Part shown: positions 31,501 to 44,800 of the stretch, one piece after another
Numbering within the stretch: the stretch's first letter is position 1
Layout of the letters: each line of letters begins with the position of its first letter
Origin: Paratinospora sagittata
Lineage: Eukaryota; Streptophyta; Magnoliopsida; Ranunculales; Menispermaceae
Length of the DNA: 64,000 nucleotides
Assembly: GCA_035771175.1 (NCBI GenBank)
Contig: CM069610.1
Coordinates: forward strand, 21,728,501 to 21,792,500
Direction of reading: 5' to 3'
Position numbers and translations under genes: made by a program
The notes under the pieces: generated by a model
What the model saw: the letters and a program-made list of their open reading frames with translations, nothing else
Databases searched by the model: none
Told to the model about the DNA's origin: nothing

Positions 31501-32690
31501 CACTGTCAGTAGGCCTGTCCTAATAAGGATTGGAGATCCTTGAAATAATTGTGAATTGGGTAATGAGAGGCTGTGGCTACCTTGTAACGGCCATACAAGG
31601 GTTAGACCTGCTCTCTTGCCTTGAAGGAGGGAGATTGTGGATTTCGTGGAAAAATGATGCATTATTTTCTTGAAAACTCATGAAATTTATGTTGTTGACA
31701 TGTATAATATATTCGTTGAATGATGCATGTGTCTAATAAGTGTTTGAAATGATTTTAAATGTCATATTTCCCTAAATGCATATAATTGTCATATCAAGAA
31801 ATATATTCACTGAGCTGTTGGTTGCTCACTCCATTTCCTCCAATATTTCAGGTATTGAGTCGAAGGGAAAAGGAAAAAATCCGTGAGTGATAATCACACG
31901 AGCCTTCGTCTGGTAGGTATATGTATGCATTGGAGGATATGTGTTATATTTTTGTTATTTTGATATGTATAATTATCACATACTATATATATAATATCAC
32001 CTAGATGGGTTGTGTGGTAATATTATATAATGCTTGGGATGATGAAATGAGATGATCAGATGTATGTATCAGGTGAGGATTTGATGTGTGAATGAATGGA
32101 ATGATTAGATATATCTATATTGGATTTGATTTGTGATATATCAGGAAAAATTGTGAATTGCCCCATTTTATGGGGAGGTGCTGTCGAAATTTTGAAAGAT
32201 TTTGGAAAGGATTGTGAGACTATATGAAGGCTGACAGTGTATTGTATACTGTATATGAGTATATACAATGTATAATACATTGTGTCGGTCATGACGTCAG
32301 CCTACGTCAGGGGCATCGTGACAGTAGGTGTTGATTACAAAGATAAAGACAATGCTTCAAAAAAGTGATTTGAGTTTGTTTGTTTGCTAATGTAAGTATG
32401 TGTGTATAAGGAGATGAGTATATGACCTTTATTTTTGAATATGTATATGTATATAACACTAAACCATGTATATAATGGTTAGTGAGTTGTACATAAATGG
32501 AAGTGATACATGTAAATGATATTAGAAGATATAAGTGAGATTATGATCTTAATATCATGAGTTTAATGTGTATGTTTTGAGACTGGAAATGTATAGAAGT
32601 CTTGTGAGAAAATGGTTATGATATCATGAATATTTGAGTATTATGAAATGGTATTATGTGGATGTCAATGATTTGATCATGTATGGAAAA
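28589..32690 (+). mobile_element. Ty3/gypsy LTR (LTR B), interrupted by a nested LTR
   Basis: It begins TGTAATGCCCCGTATG, with an 'agaagcgcgttcc/gaagcacgctcc' array at 28780-29000 as in LTR A. It runs to 30140, is split by the solo LTR at 30141-32323, and resumes at 32324/32329 ('gtaggtgttgattacaaag'), since 'ctcactgcacttccttttattgtagg' before the insert matches the 'gctcact.c..' segment of related LTRs. Its 3' end near 32690 is imprecise, where a minus-strand LTR begins. Confidence 0.55.
30141..32323 (+). mobile_element. Ty3/gypsy solo LTR with AG...CA ends (LTR C, copy 1), perfect TSD
   Basis: 2,183 bp, starting AGTAACACCCCGTAG and ending GGCATCGTGACA. It is flanked by GTAGG on both sides (30136-30140 and 32324-32328). 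A second, inverted family member (37001-39468) also starts AGTAACACCCCGTA and has its own perfect TSD, so the AG start is a family property. Interior landmarks are 'tatatcgaaatgtataatatacat', a purine-rich 'aagaaagagaagaaag' leader and 'cactgagctgttggttgctcac'. No coding region. Confidence 0.85.
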
Positions 32691-33800
32691 TTATATGCTC
32701 ATAGGCATTTAATCCAACGTGCCTAAGGCAACCTAAATGTCCAAAATCATTTTTATGAACACAAATACCATGCACATATATCATAAATGCATACATTTTA
32801 ACAAATTCAAGTTCACATATATAAATGTCATAAATGGAAGATAAAAGTGAGGAGTACTCACAACCAAACCAAAGCTACGCAATAATAATCCCAATTGATC
32901 AATCCAATTTCAATGTCCTGAAATAAGCATAAATTCACACATCTAGATCAATTTCAAGCTTACACGTACACATATTCATAAATCCAATATAAAGCCCAAA
33001 CTCTCTTCTCAAATTCTCAACTCACATCCCATTAAATCAACTCTAATCACATTTAATCCACCAAAAAATTGACTAGGAGCAATAAATGCACTTCCAATAG
33101 TCTAGGATTTCTACCAAAACTCACATGCACATCAAAATTCCCCAAATTACAACATTAATACTTCAATTTCCATGGAATTCATCCTAAAACATGTGAAACA
33201 CACCTAAACATGGAACTCCAAGCCTAAAATCTCATGGTTAGGGTTTCCAATCTCGAAACCCTAACACAAACCCCAATTTAAGTGCATGCAACATACTCAA
33301 ATTACAACCTCAAGCTAGAAATTACCACGGGAAGCAAAGATATGAAGAAATTCGGCAAAAATCCATACCTTTTGAGTCAAATTCCTCAAACCCTAGCCCA
33401 AATCTCCCAATCTCTCCTTTCTCTCGTTCTCCCTCTTCCTCAACTCTAAATGGCGCAAATGAGGAGAAAATAGGGTGAGCTTCCTTTTATACTTACGTTG
33501 GGCCCACAAATTTTGTATTTTAAAAACGCATCCCAGACGCAAGGAGCGCGCTTCTCTCCACTTCCTGATAAAACACACTCTCGGTCTGTGTTCAAGGAAC
33601 GCGCTTCTCCAATTCCTGATAAAAGTCTGGTCTCGATATACGCAAAGAGCGCACTTCTCTTGCCCATTTCCAAAATTTTACACTTTAACACATCTCATTT
33701 TGACCCATACATCTCTAGCACATATTAAATAAGAACATACACTCAATTAAACAAATTTAAATGTTTGTCAAACAGTCAAAAACTTATACAAACACATAGA
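32691..33800 (-). mobile_element. Ty3/gypsy LTR fragment with GAAGCGCGCTTC motifs (LTR E)
   Basis: Minus-strand relative of LTRs A and B: 'aaggagcgcgcttctc', 'aaggaacgcgcttctcc' and 'aagagcgcacttctc' at 33540-33660, preceded on the minus strand by a 5' part with tracts like those after 28589. Both ends are approximate. Two plus-strand frames here (33475-33732) are shadows of the motif array. Confidence 0.5.
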
Positions 33801-33839
33801 GTTTTTAAAACGATAAAAACATACGTGAAATAAGGTACA

Positions 33840-35534
33840 ACTTTATCTTATAAACTATCTCTTAAATATCTCATTTAGCAAGATTGATATATGAATAAAG
33901 CAGTGTTGAAAATTTAAGTAGACAACAGTTCACTGTCCTTCAAATAGATTTTCAGAGAAAGATAGATATTAAGCTTAGTATAAAAACCTTTTGAATAGGC
34001 TAAGTTTCAGAGAAAAACAATTTGAAAATTAAAACAGTTTAAGCTCTGAAATCAAATTGAAAAATTCGACTAACTTTTAAAAGTATTTGCTCAACAAATT
34101 TTTGGGGGTGGATTGGTTTGAGTATAAGTGCTGGTATACATGAACTCAATAGAAAAGAAGTTGTTGGTCATTCGAATTTGATATTCAAAATGATTGTTTA
34201 CTCACAATATCTAGAATCTTTCACAAAAATGACAACTGCAATTTTCACGAACATTCTGGTTCTTTTTAGACAACACGAATAAGGAAGGTTTCAGGAATCG
34301 TGATTTCGTGTATTAGAGAAAATCTCTGACAAATCTAAAAAGGTTTCTTAGCATAAAAAGTTTCAAAAAAGTAAACTAAAAAAGTGCTAGTGTCAGTTTC
34401 GTGACAGCGTTGGATTAGTTTCCTGATTGGTTAATTAACGTCTTGACGCATAAAAACCAACTTTTGTCGTTTTGTTCCTTGAGGGCGCTCATGAACCATA
34501 AACGTATTGCTGAACTGTGAAGTAAGGGGCTACTTGATTGTAAGCATCCTAACTTACTTGGTGATTGAAACGATTAAACTTCATGAGGGCGCTAATCCAC
34601 AATTTGTGTCCTGCAATGTTTTAAAATATTTAAAGTCACGAAGGCACTACTAACGAGTAAGCGTCCTGATATTTTAACTTGTAAAAACAGTTAGTGCGCT
34701 CCTGAGAGTTAAAACATTTAAAATTTGGAAAACAATCAATGAGCCGATTCTGAATCAACGTCCTAACAAGTTCACGGGTTGACTTAATGAGGCTTTTACT
34801 GGTGAAGTAAGCGTCTTGATAGATAAGTACATTTCACATTTCAACCATGAACTTTATCAGCGTTCTGACTTACCAAGTCCAGGAGGACGCTGCTAAGACA
34901 TTAACATCCTGAAAAGACGTATTAGCGTCGTGATGGACACTTAAAAATAATTTTGATTTTTCATTTAAAACTCGATAAATACGATTAAAATCTCAGTATT
35001 TTCGGATCAAATCAAACATATAAAAGTCACTGTAAATGATCGAAAAATCAACTCGATTAAACTTTCAAAATTTGATTAAATCAACTAAACTTGGATTAGA
35101 TCAAACACTTAAAATAATTCGAGAATTTAAATCATTGGAAAGACCTTTAAAACATATCGATCAAAACATGCAAGAAATTTATGTGTGATTTTTGAGAAAT
35201 GTATGCAATAGATTCGTGCGTGGTTTTGGAAAACATTTTGATCAATAAAGAATGAGGAAAGTTACATTACATTCTTTATTTGTTCCTCTCATAATTTATT
35301 AGTTTGTTTGTACTTTAGAGATCTTTCGTTGCTGAGTAGAGTAGTCATGAACTTCGGTCGTGTGATGTGATTTTGTAGTCTTCGATCGAACTGTTCTTTT
35401 ACATTTTGCTTTCTTGAGGTGTTGAAATATATACTTGATTGAAACGTTAGCATCAAAAAATATATTGCTTGTTATTGGTTGTTAGCATCAAAACCCTTAG
35501 GAGTGTGCTAAGTGATGAACCACTTAAACCAACA
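33840..35534 (-). mobile_element. Ty1/copia LTR, copy 4 of 5, inverted and 3'-truncated
   Basis: On the minus strand it begins TGTTGGTTTAAGTGGTTCATC (from 35534), the family start. It includes the GGACGCT array (34440-34930) and the 'gacaactgcaattttcacgaacattctgg' segment (34228-34260) also present at 13440 and 18680. The 3' third with the 'cccgtaaaagga' array and the CCAACA end is missing. Confidence 0.75.
34440..34930 (-). repeat. GGACGCT motif array in copia LTR copy 4
   Basis: About ten GGACGCT/AGCGTCC-type words in both orientations over 490 bp, more decayed than in copies 2 and 3. Confidence 0.65.
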
Positions 35535-37000
35535 ACATACTCACCAGTAGATTCGAAATCACGTACTCATCAACAATCATTACGTTATAATATACATTAC
35601 CACATGTTCAAGTCTGAAAGATAGATAAATAATCAAACTACGTGTCATTTTTAATAAATTTTTTCATTTAAAACCATTTCACAAACTAGTCATATAACAC
35701 AGACTCGTGCGCCTAGTCAAGTGAAGGTTTCCCATCATCTCTACTAACGCATTAGCTAAGTCTATTTGTATGACTCTACCGAGCATTATGTTCCAGTGGT
35801 TGGTTGTCATGGGAGTCATTTCTCATTAAAGAGGTTGCTCAAGTCCATGGCGCCTCTCCCTTTAATGCATTCCTTCTCAAGCGCTCAAATCTATGACATC
35901 TCTCCTTTTAGGTCATTCCATCGTCAAAGGGGTTGCTCAACCAATGGCGTCTCTCCCTTTACACATGTATTTAACGACCTCCCTTCAACCAATCACATGA
36001 AACAACCCATGAATTATGCGATGATGTATGCTATGCGATGCAGTCATGGCATAGTAAGTAATCCGACTATACTACTAAGAGCATTTAACATACTACACAG
36101 GTATAGACATGATAGACAAATGATCATTTCCTAAGCATGCTTTCTAGATCTGACAAGCATAAACATAGACATTCATACATATTTATTTAAGTAGCATGGT
36201 AGCAAAATGAATAACAAGATATCCATTAGAAATATAAACACATGAATATTAACTAAGAGGTCTCATAAGCAAGTAAATTCATCCATTGTCATTAATCTAA
36301 ATTAATGCCTAACATGGCATACTACTAACATTCTCATACATGATCATAATTCCATATGTCAACATCTCATGCTAGAATCATTCTACAACATGTGTATAGG
36401 CATGAATCATGGCATAAAACCACTTTTATAGCTATGATGATATGCATATGATAGGAGAATGAAATCTACTCACGGTAATACTGTTCCTAACTAATTCCCC
36501 CGCCTCGAGAACTCTCACCTCACTTGGTTGTTTCTCTCACTTCCTTGCATCCGTAGAACTAGTCTTAGTTCATCTAACCATAGCATACATCCAAATGTAA
36601 TTACACTTAATCATTACAATACTCTTTTGTAGGTAGCCAAGTGTTGGCTACTCCGAGTATTACAAGTCTAATACTCCATTAGACTTTAGGTCTATTTCCA
36701 TAAATCAACCCTTAATCCCCAACATTAGGGTTTCCATTCACTAATAAATACCATTCATAGATCATTAAAACTAGAATCCATTCTCTAACACACTTTGATG
36801 ATGGTTCACATACCCATTTGTAGTGACAAAGGGTATTTAGATTTCATTCGTGGATTCTCCTTATTTCACTTGGGATTTGTGTTTTCACACGCCCAAGATC
36901 ATCAAAGGACTCTTGGCCTCCATTTATTCAACAAATCTTAAGGGTTTGGTCTCCGAAAACCCTTGTAGATGGCTAGGAATCAATTTTCAGAAAACTTGAT

Positions 37001-37401
37001 TGTCACGACGCCCCTGACGTAAGCTGACGTCATGACCGACACAGTGTACTATACACCGTACATACCCGCATACAGAATATAATACACTGTCAGCTTCAAC
37101 ATACATTCACAATAATTCTCAAAATTTTCAGAAATTCGGCGGCATATCCCCATTTGCTAGACAATTCACACTTTTTCCTGATATACCACAAATCAAATCA
37201 TATATATATATAGATAATTCATCCACAATAGTCATCCATACATCTAGGCATTCACATTCCATTCATTTATCAAATCATATCATCCATTCTTTCCACCATG
37301 TAATCATGTACATCATCATTAGCATTTTATAATCCAATATATTCAGCTATCATGTATATGCCCACACATCCCATCTAGATGATAATACATATATATAATG
37401 T

Positions 37402-37460
<59 letters not shown>

Positions 37461-39468
37461 CTAACACAAGTATAATCCATTACTCTAATGCATACATACA
37501 TCAACAAAGTAAGGATTCGGGTTACGAGTCGATCACTCTCTAACCTTCCCTTTTTCTTTTAACTTTGTACCTGAAATATTGAAGGAAATGGAGTGAGCAA
37601 ACAATAGCTCAGTGAATATATATCTTGATATGACAATCATATGCATTTAGGGAAATATGACATTTAAAATCATTTAAAACAATTATTAAACACATGCATC
37701 ATTCAACAAATATATCATACATGTCAACAACATAAATTTCATGATTTTTCAAGAAAACAATGCATCATTTTTAACTAAAACCACAATCTCTCTCATTCTT
37801 GTAATGGAGCAGGTACGAACTCCTTATTATCCACCGATAAGGAGTCTACGCTCGGGCCTCACATTACTCAATTCATAGTCATTTCAAGGATCTCCAATCC
37901 TTGTTAGGATAATCCTACGGTCAATGAGGTTACGCGTAACACTCATCCAGGGATAATTCCTAACGAAATGACATCATATGCGACCTGCCTTCTTAGGTCT
38001 CACATGCTCTAAATGCCAAAATCATTTTGAATGATCAATAAAATACAATGCATTTACGTATATAACATGCTTGCAACTAAACATTTCATATAATACTATG
38101 TCATACAAGAACCAAAACCAAGAAATATACTCACGGTACAAGACTTTCCGACTTAAAATACAATCACCGCTGCTTTCGAGTCCAGTTCTATTTTAAATCC
38201 AACTAACTCAACCTGTCATAACCATTCTATAATTCAATTTCTAATTCGTAGCACTCATTTAATCACTTAATTTTAACTTTCTAATGCTCATAATTAACTT
38301 CCAAAATTCCATTTCGGTCTAAAAATTTCAAGAGATGTCTCAAATATTTTCTTCCACCTCATATAATATTTTTAAGGTGAAAAAATAGTAGAAATAGGTT
38401 TTCTAGCCATATTTCCACTAATTTTCAATTTCATTTTTCTACTAAAAATATATATCAATTTTATTAAAAATATAGAACATTCCTAAAATTATTTTGTCCA
38501 CATCGACACTTATAAAATCAGTCTAACTATCATTCTACTACATTCAACAGGTATTTCTCTGAGGTTTTATATGTTCTCAGAGGTCATCAAAGTTAATTTT
38601 ATTCAGCAAAATCATATATTTAGTTACTAAAAACATCAAATCATATTCAAAAATCACAATCTTAGTATCGAAACGTTCGAAATTCAGTTCTCTACGATGT
38701 TATGGTCTCAAACTGGAATTTCACAAGAGTTTCACATGGTTCCAAAGGTCACTAGTATCAAATTTGGCTTCCGGCAGCTATACCAACGTCAATATTACAT
38801 GTGAACACAAACAAACTGCATATTTGCGATCTACACGACTATAAAAGTGATAATATATAATTTTTACATGTTTCCACTCAAAGTGGGTCAAAATCCCACT
38901 TTTGGAAACCACAAAACACCTCCTATAGCAAAAATTAGACCGCTAGAAACGTCATACGCTAGTTAAAGATCAATTTCACGGCAAAAAATAATGAAAATAG
39001 CTTATCGACACCCCGAATTTGGCCGCGAAACGTCACGAAATCCTTGTTCTTCTCTATCTGGACGTTCTTCATCTTCCCTTATTTCTTTCTTCTTTTAATT
39101 GTTGACCACGTTGGAGAGAGAATGACATTTATTTCTTTCAAGCACACCATTTAAGAAGATGAGTATCAATTGACATGATTCCATGATACCCATCTCTATT
39201 TAATAAAACAACTCCCCCATCTTATTAGGTAATTCATTAAATCATTTAATCATCAATTCATTTCACATATTTAAGTAACCAAACTCATTCAACTAATTAA
39301 ACTTATATTACTCATTTAATTTGATTTATTTGCTCATACTCCTTAGATATAACATATATTTTCATATATGGATATATTTGGCTCATACGTATAAAATACG
39401 CGTATTATACATCTCGATATACACGTAAGTCAACATATGTGTTTGACTCAAATGTACGGGGTGTTACT
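37001..39468 (-). mobile_element. Ty3/gypsy solo LTR with AG...CA ends (LTR C, copy 2), perfect TSD
   Basis: On the minus strand it starts AGTAACACCCCGTAC and ends GGGGCGTCGTGACA. The flanks are TTGAT on both sides (36996-37000 and 39469-39473). It is homologous along its length to the plus-strand copy at 30141-32323; for example 'gtatatcgagatgtataatac' and 'cactgagctattgtttgctcac' occur in order. It includes an (AT)n microsatellite. Confidence 0.85.
37405..37459. repeat. (AT)n microsatellite
   Basis: A pure AT dinucleotide run of about 55 bp inside LTR C copy 2. Confidence 0.95.
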
Positions 39469-39969
39469 TTGATTCCAACATTCATTAACCATATTATATA
39501 GTTCTCTTAGCATGATTTCATTTATTAAGGTAAAATCTCCAAAGAGAAGGTCAAAAGAGAACTAAAACTTCAAAAATTTATTCAAAACCCACTTTGGTTG
39601 CTTGAAGAACAAGCAACTTCTTAAGATCCCCAAAATCATCATTAATCTTTCCATTTTTGTTCAAAACTATGTTTAAATCATCAAAGAATCATTAAAAACT
39701 CCATTAAAGACCCAAAAAAACCATATGGTTTCAAAACCTCAACATGAGCAAAGTAACCTGTTTAACAAGAAACTCAAAATCCAAAGAGAAATCACCACAA
39801 AGTTAGAGATTATACCTTCAATCCTTTGGATTTGATGTTTGGAGGCTCGAAAACACCTTCAAAAGTCACTTAGAATCACCATTGAACCTCCCAAAAGCGT
39901 CCCCAACCCTCTTTCTTTTGCCAAAATATGAAAAAGTTCAAAATGAGATAAATTCGGGGGTTTTTATAG

Positions 39970-40210
39970 AGTCTCAGACATGGAAATGTGTTTCTACCGT
40001 AGGAAGCAAGTTTTTGCTGATAGAAACGCGTTTCTCCCACCCTGAAATGCCTTTTGGTCATGAAAATGCACTTTCTTGAAGTAGAAACATGTTTCTCTTG
40101 TAGAAACGCGTTTCTCAATTCCGGAAATACGTTTCCAAGGAGGAAACACATTTTTGCCAAACAGAAATGCGCTTCTGTAAACAAAAATGTGTTTCTCCTT
40201 GGGCAGATTG
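39970..40210 (-). repeat. Array of AGAAACGCGTTTCT-type palindromes in LTR F
   Basis: About ten units of GAAA(C/T)(G/A)CG(T/C)TTCT at about 20-27-bp spacing, most of them self-complementary (perfect at 40022 and 40102). The periodic Arg/Asn/Phe-rich frames on both strands derive from this array and are not genes. Confidence 0.82.
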
Positions 40211-40405
40211 TGCTTCCCACTTTGAAAACTCATATCGCACTCGTTTTCGCCCGATTCCTTCGTCATTTTTTTTTCTTCGTTTTCAAGTCCCGATTCTTCT
40301 TAGATGATCAAAATGGGGTTTCCTAAGGTTTCAAAGTCTCCACTTTCTTCGAAGTATATGCGTTATGTTCAGGAATTTGTCTTAATATTTTAGTGGGGTG
40401 CCACA

Positions 40406-40930
40406 CTGTCACTGTTCAAGATAATCCCTCAAAGGAGCGGTTTGTCGATTTCCAGCTCAATCCTATCCCTCGTAAACTCCCATTGTTCAACTGTGTCTTT
40501 TCGGAAACCCTCTTCAACCATGATTAGCTTTCCTATTATGTTGTCAATTCTTGAAGTTACTTCCTTCCCCATACAATCCAACAAGATACCATGTATCTAT
40601 ACCCAAAAACGACATATTGGAAAAGAGATGGTTCTTACATCCACAGCTGGGCTCCACGGTTGTACTAAAAACAAATACTCATTCACAAACTAGGGGCCAT
40701 TTTCCAAAATGAAGGTCAGCACCTGAGATGATTGAAAGAAGATTTGAATTACATTGTTAGCCACCTCCATTATTTTAACCTACGAGGACAGAGACCACGC
40801 CACTAAAAGGCTTTCCTTCAGACCGTTTCGATTGAAGGATTTAAATGTTTGTAGATGCCCCATCAAGCTTAACTTATAGGCCTCCAAATTCACATCTTTA
40901 ATATCATCCTCAATCACCACTTCATTCGTT
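40406..40930 (-). pseudogene. LINE ORF1-like remnant with DUF4283 domain
   Basis: The minus-strand frame, with several stops, reads in order: 'LMGHLQTFKSFNRNGLKESL', 'VAWSL', 'ILENGP..FVNEYLFLVQPW', 'FPICRFWV.IHGILLDCMGKEV' and 'IGKLIMVEEG', then 'LEIDKPLL'. This is the DUF4283 layout (K....FN...L...L..W...GPW....L.L..W.P......PFWVQIHGLP.....GK..G....D....R..V..D...PL) found in ORF1/gag-like proteins of plant L1 LINEs. No zinc knuckle, endonuclease or RT was seen. Confidence 0.65.
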
Positions 40931-41276
40931 TCATCACCAGTTAGTGAGAACCGACTTAAAATATTTTGTATTTCATCATCGATTGAATCGTTTCTCTTCT
41001 TATTCCACTCACTCTCTGATCCACAACTCCAAAACTACAGAAAGGATTAGAAAACCACTCTAAAAGATACAAAGGAGATATACCTTCTCAGTAAAGGGCA
41101 ACATCCTCAACAGAAGGCAACTCCGTCTTTTTTTCATTTTTAATTTTATCATTTGATTGGGTAAACTTGTGTTACCTTTACCTATTTTCATAACTTTTAA
41201 TTTTTATTACTATTTTTACTTATTTTTATAATTGTGTTATTATTTATTTTTATATGTAAAAATTGTAACTAAATAT
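40931..41276. other. Intergenic DNA, nothing recognised
   Basis: AT-rich sequence between the DUF4283 remnant and a CA microsatellite. The first 100 bp may be an upstream part of the LINE ORF ('catcgattgaatcgtttctc'). Confidence 0.3.
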
Positions 41277-41319
41277 ACACACACACAGACACACACACAG
41301 ACACACACAGACACACACA

Positions 41320-41392
<73 letters not shown>
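41277..41392. repeat. (CA)n / (TA)n compound microsatellite
   Basis: About 100 bp of CA repeats with a few CAGA interruptions, followed by a short TA run. The Thr/His-rich frame over it is not a gene. Confidence 0.95.
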
Positions 41393-41893
41393 GTTTGACT
41401 CATTTCTCAGCATACCGAGTTGGATGACACATCATGAATCACATCAGCCAGATCGACCACTAGATGATGACGTCAGCTCGAAAGGAAAAGATACCGAACT
41501 AGCACTACCCAAGTACCTGTGACGACCCCCTCTCCCAAAATCTTGGAGAGGCGAGTTGCGCGGGCTAGCACACAAAACTCGAGTACTAGTAACCCTATCA
41601 TACACAACATGCACATAACCTGTACAACACATGTATACAACCGACCAACCTACCTAAACAAGTCTACAAGGCACAAGATTATAAAAATAACCATAAGTCT
41701 CATAAATATCATAAATCTTCCATTAATCACAACAAGGATGATAAAAATATATGAAAGCCAAATAACAGGGTTCAACTGACCCATATAAATCCCAAAATAA
41801 CTAGTAAATTTTCTACTACTAGTTCTATGTCTATGCCGCGTCAACTTATACTCATTTTCGAACTAGTGAGCAACCCAATCGACACGCGACTCC

Positions 41894-44800
41894 TAGGGGT
41901 GTACATGGGTTGGGTTGGGTCTGTTTGAGGCCCAACCCAACCCAAACAGTTCTGATTGCTAAATTTAAAACTCAATCCAACCCAATCTATTATCCAACCC
42001 AACCCAACCCAAATAGTTCGGGTTTAGTTTGGGTTGGGTCGGTAGATCGGGTTAGACTTGGGCCTAATTGTCACGACCCACTATCTGTGACGTCATGACA
42101 GACACAGAACCCCGAGTATATCCTCCTTCGATATCCCTGACATCCCATCAGCCTTCTAATAACACACCATCATCCCAATAATCAACATCAAAACACATGG
42201 ACAATAATAGATCATCAATGTAAAAGCATACCCAAATGCAACCATAATTTTTTTTTTCTTCTAAGTCCATAATGTTCAAAATATACAAAATCCTACTTAA
42301 CCATAAATTACAACCCATCTATGTGTTAAGTATAAGCATTATGTGTTACATAGTACAATTTATCAAAATAAATTCGAAAAAATACTAAACACCTACGTCA
42401 CAAAAGTGTAAGGAAAATGCCAGCAGCTAAGCTTTCCACTTCCCCTTCCTATTCGAACCTGAAAGGATAAGAATGAGGAGTGAGCTACAACAAGCTCAAT
42501 GAATGTTTTCTACAAGTGGCAACATATATATGCATTTATGTAAAACATTGCAAGATCATTAAAACCATTTAAATATCATGGATACAAATAAGATTACATA
42601 CATGCTCAATATAATGCATCATGTCATATACAAGACAATGCATATCATTTATAAACATGCTCATGCAATCCTAACACCTCCTGAGGAAGAATCAATACAA
42701 GGGCCTGAGTGCGCGACATCCATCGCCTGATTGACCTCTTACCCACATTCTATTAGAATTCCTAGGATTGTATGAACCATAGGATCCGCCCACCAAGACA
42801 AGTACCATTCCTAGGCGAATCTTAACATACACAACCCATATAAATCCTCTGCCAGGTCCACAATTAGAGATCACCACTAGACTTACGAGATTCCCCGAAG
42901 AAAACCTCAACTAGGAAACTCTACCCAATTGCTAACCCTATTAGACTATCCCCAAATACATTTCATGAGACATTAAATCATGCGTACTACAATAGAAAAG
43001 CATTTAAAACACATTTCTATACTACAATGCCACATATAAAAACCAACAAGTAAAGAAACACTCACAACTTGATTGGCTAGACTTAGCCAATCCAATCTAA
43101 TCCAATCCACGAGAGAGCACTAGAATGACCACAATCACCCCAAGCACCTCAATCCCCAATTGACCTATTTGGGTTACTTAAATCAACCAAAATCCCTGCA
43201 TGAAACATGGTTTATACATTACTGAAAATCAGTCCACTAGTGTGCCAAACAACCATGATTAAACCCAATTCTGTAGCCAATTAAGATTTTAAAATGATTA
43301 TACACATGAGCTAATCCCATATTGCTCAATTCAACCATTTAAAATCAAATTAAACCATACATAACCCAATTGAATGCAATAGGTTGATCCCTATGATCCA
43401 ACCACTATAATACAAGGCATTCAATCATAATTAGGGTAAATTAGACTATTTATCAAGTCAATTTCATCAATTGACTAAGTCTAAGTCAAAATCTCCAAAT
43501 TTGAGCAAATCCCCAAATTCATTGAAATTTTCCAAATTACATGGCCTAGGCCAAAATTGCATTACGTTAGGGTTATCCACTAATCAAAATCAGTAAATTG
43601 GACTACTATACATCCACATTTACCTATGTATTCAACATAAATCACATGCAAATTGAATAGGAAACCCTAAGTCCAAAATCCTAGTTTAGGTCAAATACGT
43701 ATAACCCTACCAATTTCTTGTTAGAAATTGGGGGTTTCACCATTTATGGACTCCCAACATCCTCTAGATTAACATATCTCAAATGCAAGACCTAATTCCA
43801 AAAACGTATTTTCCACCAACCTCCTTAAATTTTGGGATTCATGAGTGGAAAACACCCATTAGGTCAAAAGCAAGCTTGCATGCATGAATGAAAGTGATAG
43901 ACGGAAGAAAAATGAGAAAGAAGAAGAAATGATTACATTGGGGATTCTTGAGCAAGAATGCACCCAAAACCCCAAGTTTTCCCTTCCTTTTCCCCTTCTT
44001 TTCCTCTTCTCCAAGCTCGTTAGCCTCTTTTGGAAGTGAAAAATGATAGAAATCACGTCTCAATGGCTTATATAAAGGTTAAGTGGCATTTTGGGCCCAC
44101 ACTTAAAAAAATACACTTTAATAAAAGAAACAATTTTCTTGCCACAATTACTTGCACTTAGATAATCAATTTCTTGCAAATGACTCACCAATTTAACATC
44201 TTAACCGTTTCAAAGTTTTATGAGTCAGTTACCAACCTTCTAGTAAACGTTTAGCTCAATCCAACGGTGGGATTGCGAGATCCAATCGTTTGATCAAAAC
44301 TGCGTGAGAAAATCCTCAAATCCGAGAAACAATGTTTGGAGTCTTATACCTCAAAGTAGACAACTCAGATCAAGATCTCACCATTCATAATGAATATCTA
44401 TCAGAGTAGAATAAGTTGACAAAATTTCAGCTCAATTGGACCAGGGATCTTGGATATCAAGCTATTGATGTAATCGGTAACAGAAATTTCTTCCTCCATG
44501 GAGCGAGCTCCACTGATCCAAAACACCATTTTCGGCATGTTTCGAAGTCGAACGGGTCTCTGATCATTCCAAAACTTCACGCGCACTCTAAATGACGTAA
44601 AATCATGCAAAGACACTCAAACTAACGTGCGTCGAGCATCATATACGTATACGTACACGTATACAGATACTCTACGGGTCAAAATGACGTCATCCTAAGG
44701 TACGGGCGTTACACTAATTTTGGTAACTTCGAACAATAATTTACAAAATAATTGCTACAAAGTAAATTATGGTGGCCCTTTTCTTTTACCCAATATTTAC

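Larger units (their letters stand above)
35535..40405 (-). mobile_element. Ty3/gypsy LTR (LTR F), inverted, interrupted by LTR C copy 2
   Basis: On the minus strand it begins TGTGGCACCCCACTAA at 40405. It carries an AGAAACGCGTTTCT motif array (39970-40210) and an A/T-rich leader (39480-39900), is split by the solo LTR 37001-39468 (TSD TTGAT), and continues through 36995-35535. The 3' end next to the copia LTR at 35534 is not defined. The 122-codon plus-strand frame at 35766 looks fortuitous. Confidence 0.55.

Noticed and set aside
28584..32328. A single element bounded by GTAGG at 28584-28588 and 32324-32328
   Set aside because: GTAGG also occurs at 30136-30140 directly before LTR C, and the sequences starting at 28589 and ending at 32323 belong to different LTR families; the outer match is best taken as chance.
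39876..40326. Three overlapping frames with periodic Arg/Asn/Phe
   Set aside because: They arise from the AGAAACGCGTTTCT array in an LTR; both strands stay open because the motif is palindromic.
41232..41522. 96-codon Thr/His-rich frame
   Set aside because: It is a translation of the CA microsatellite.
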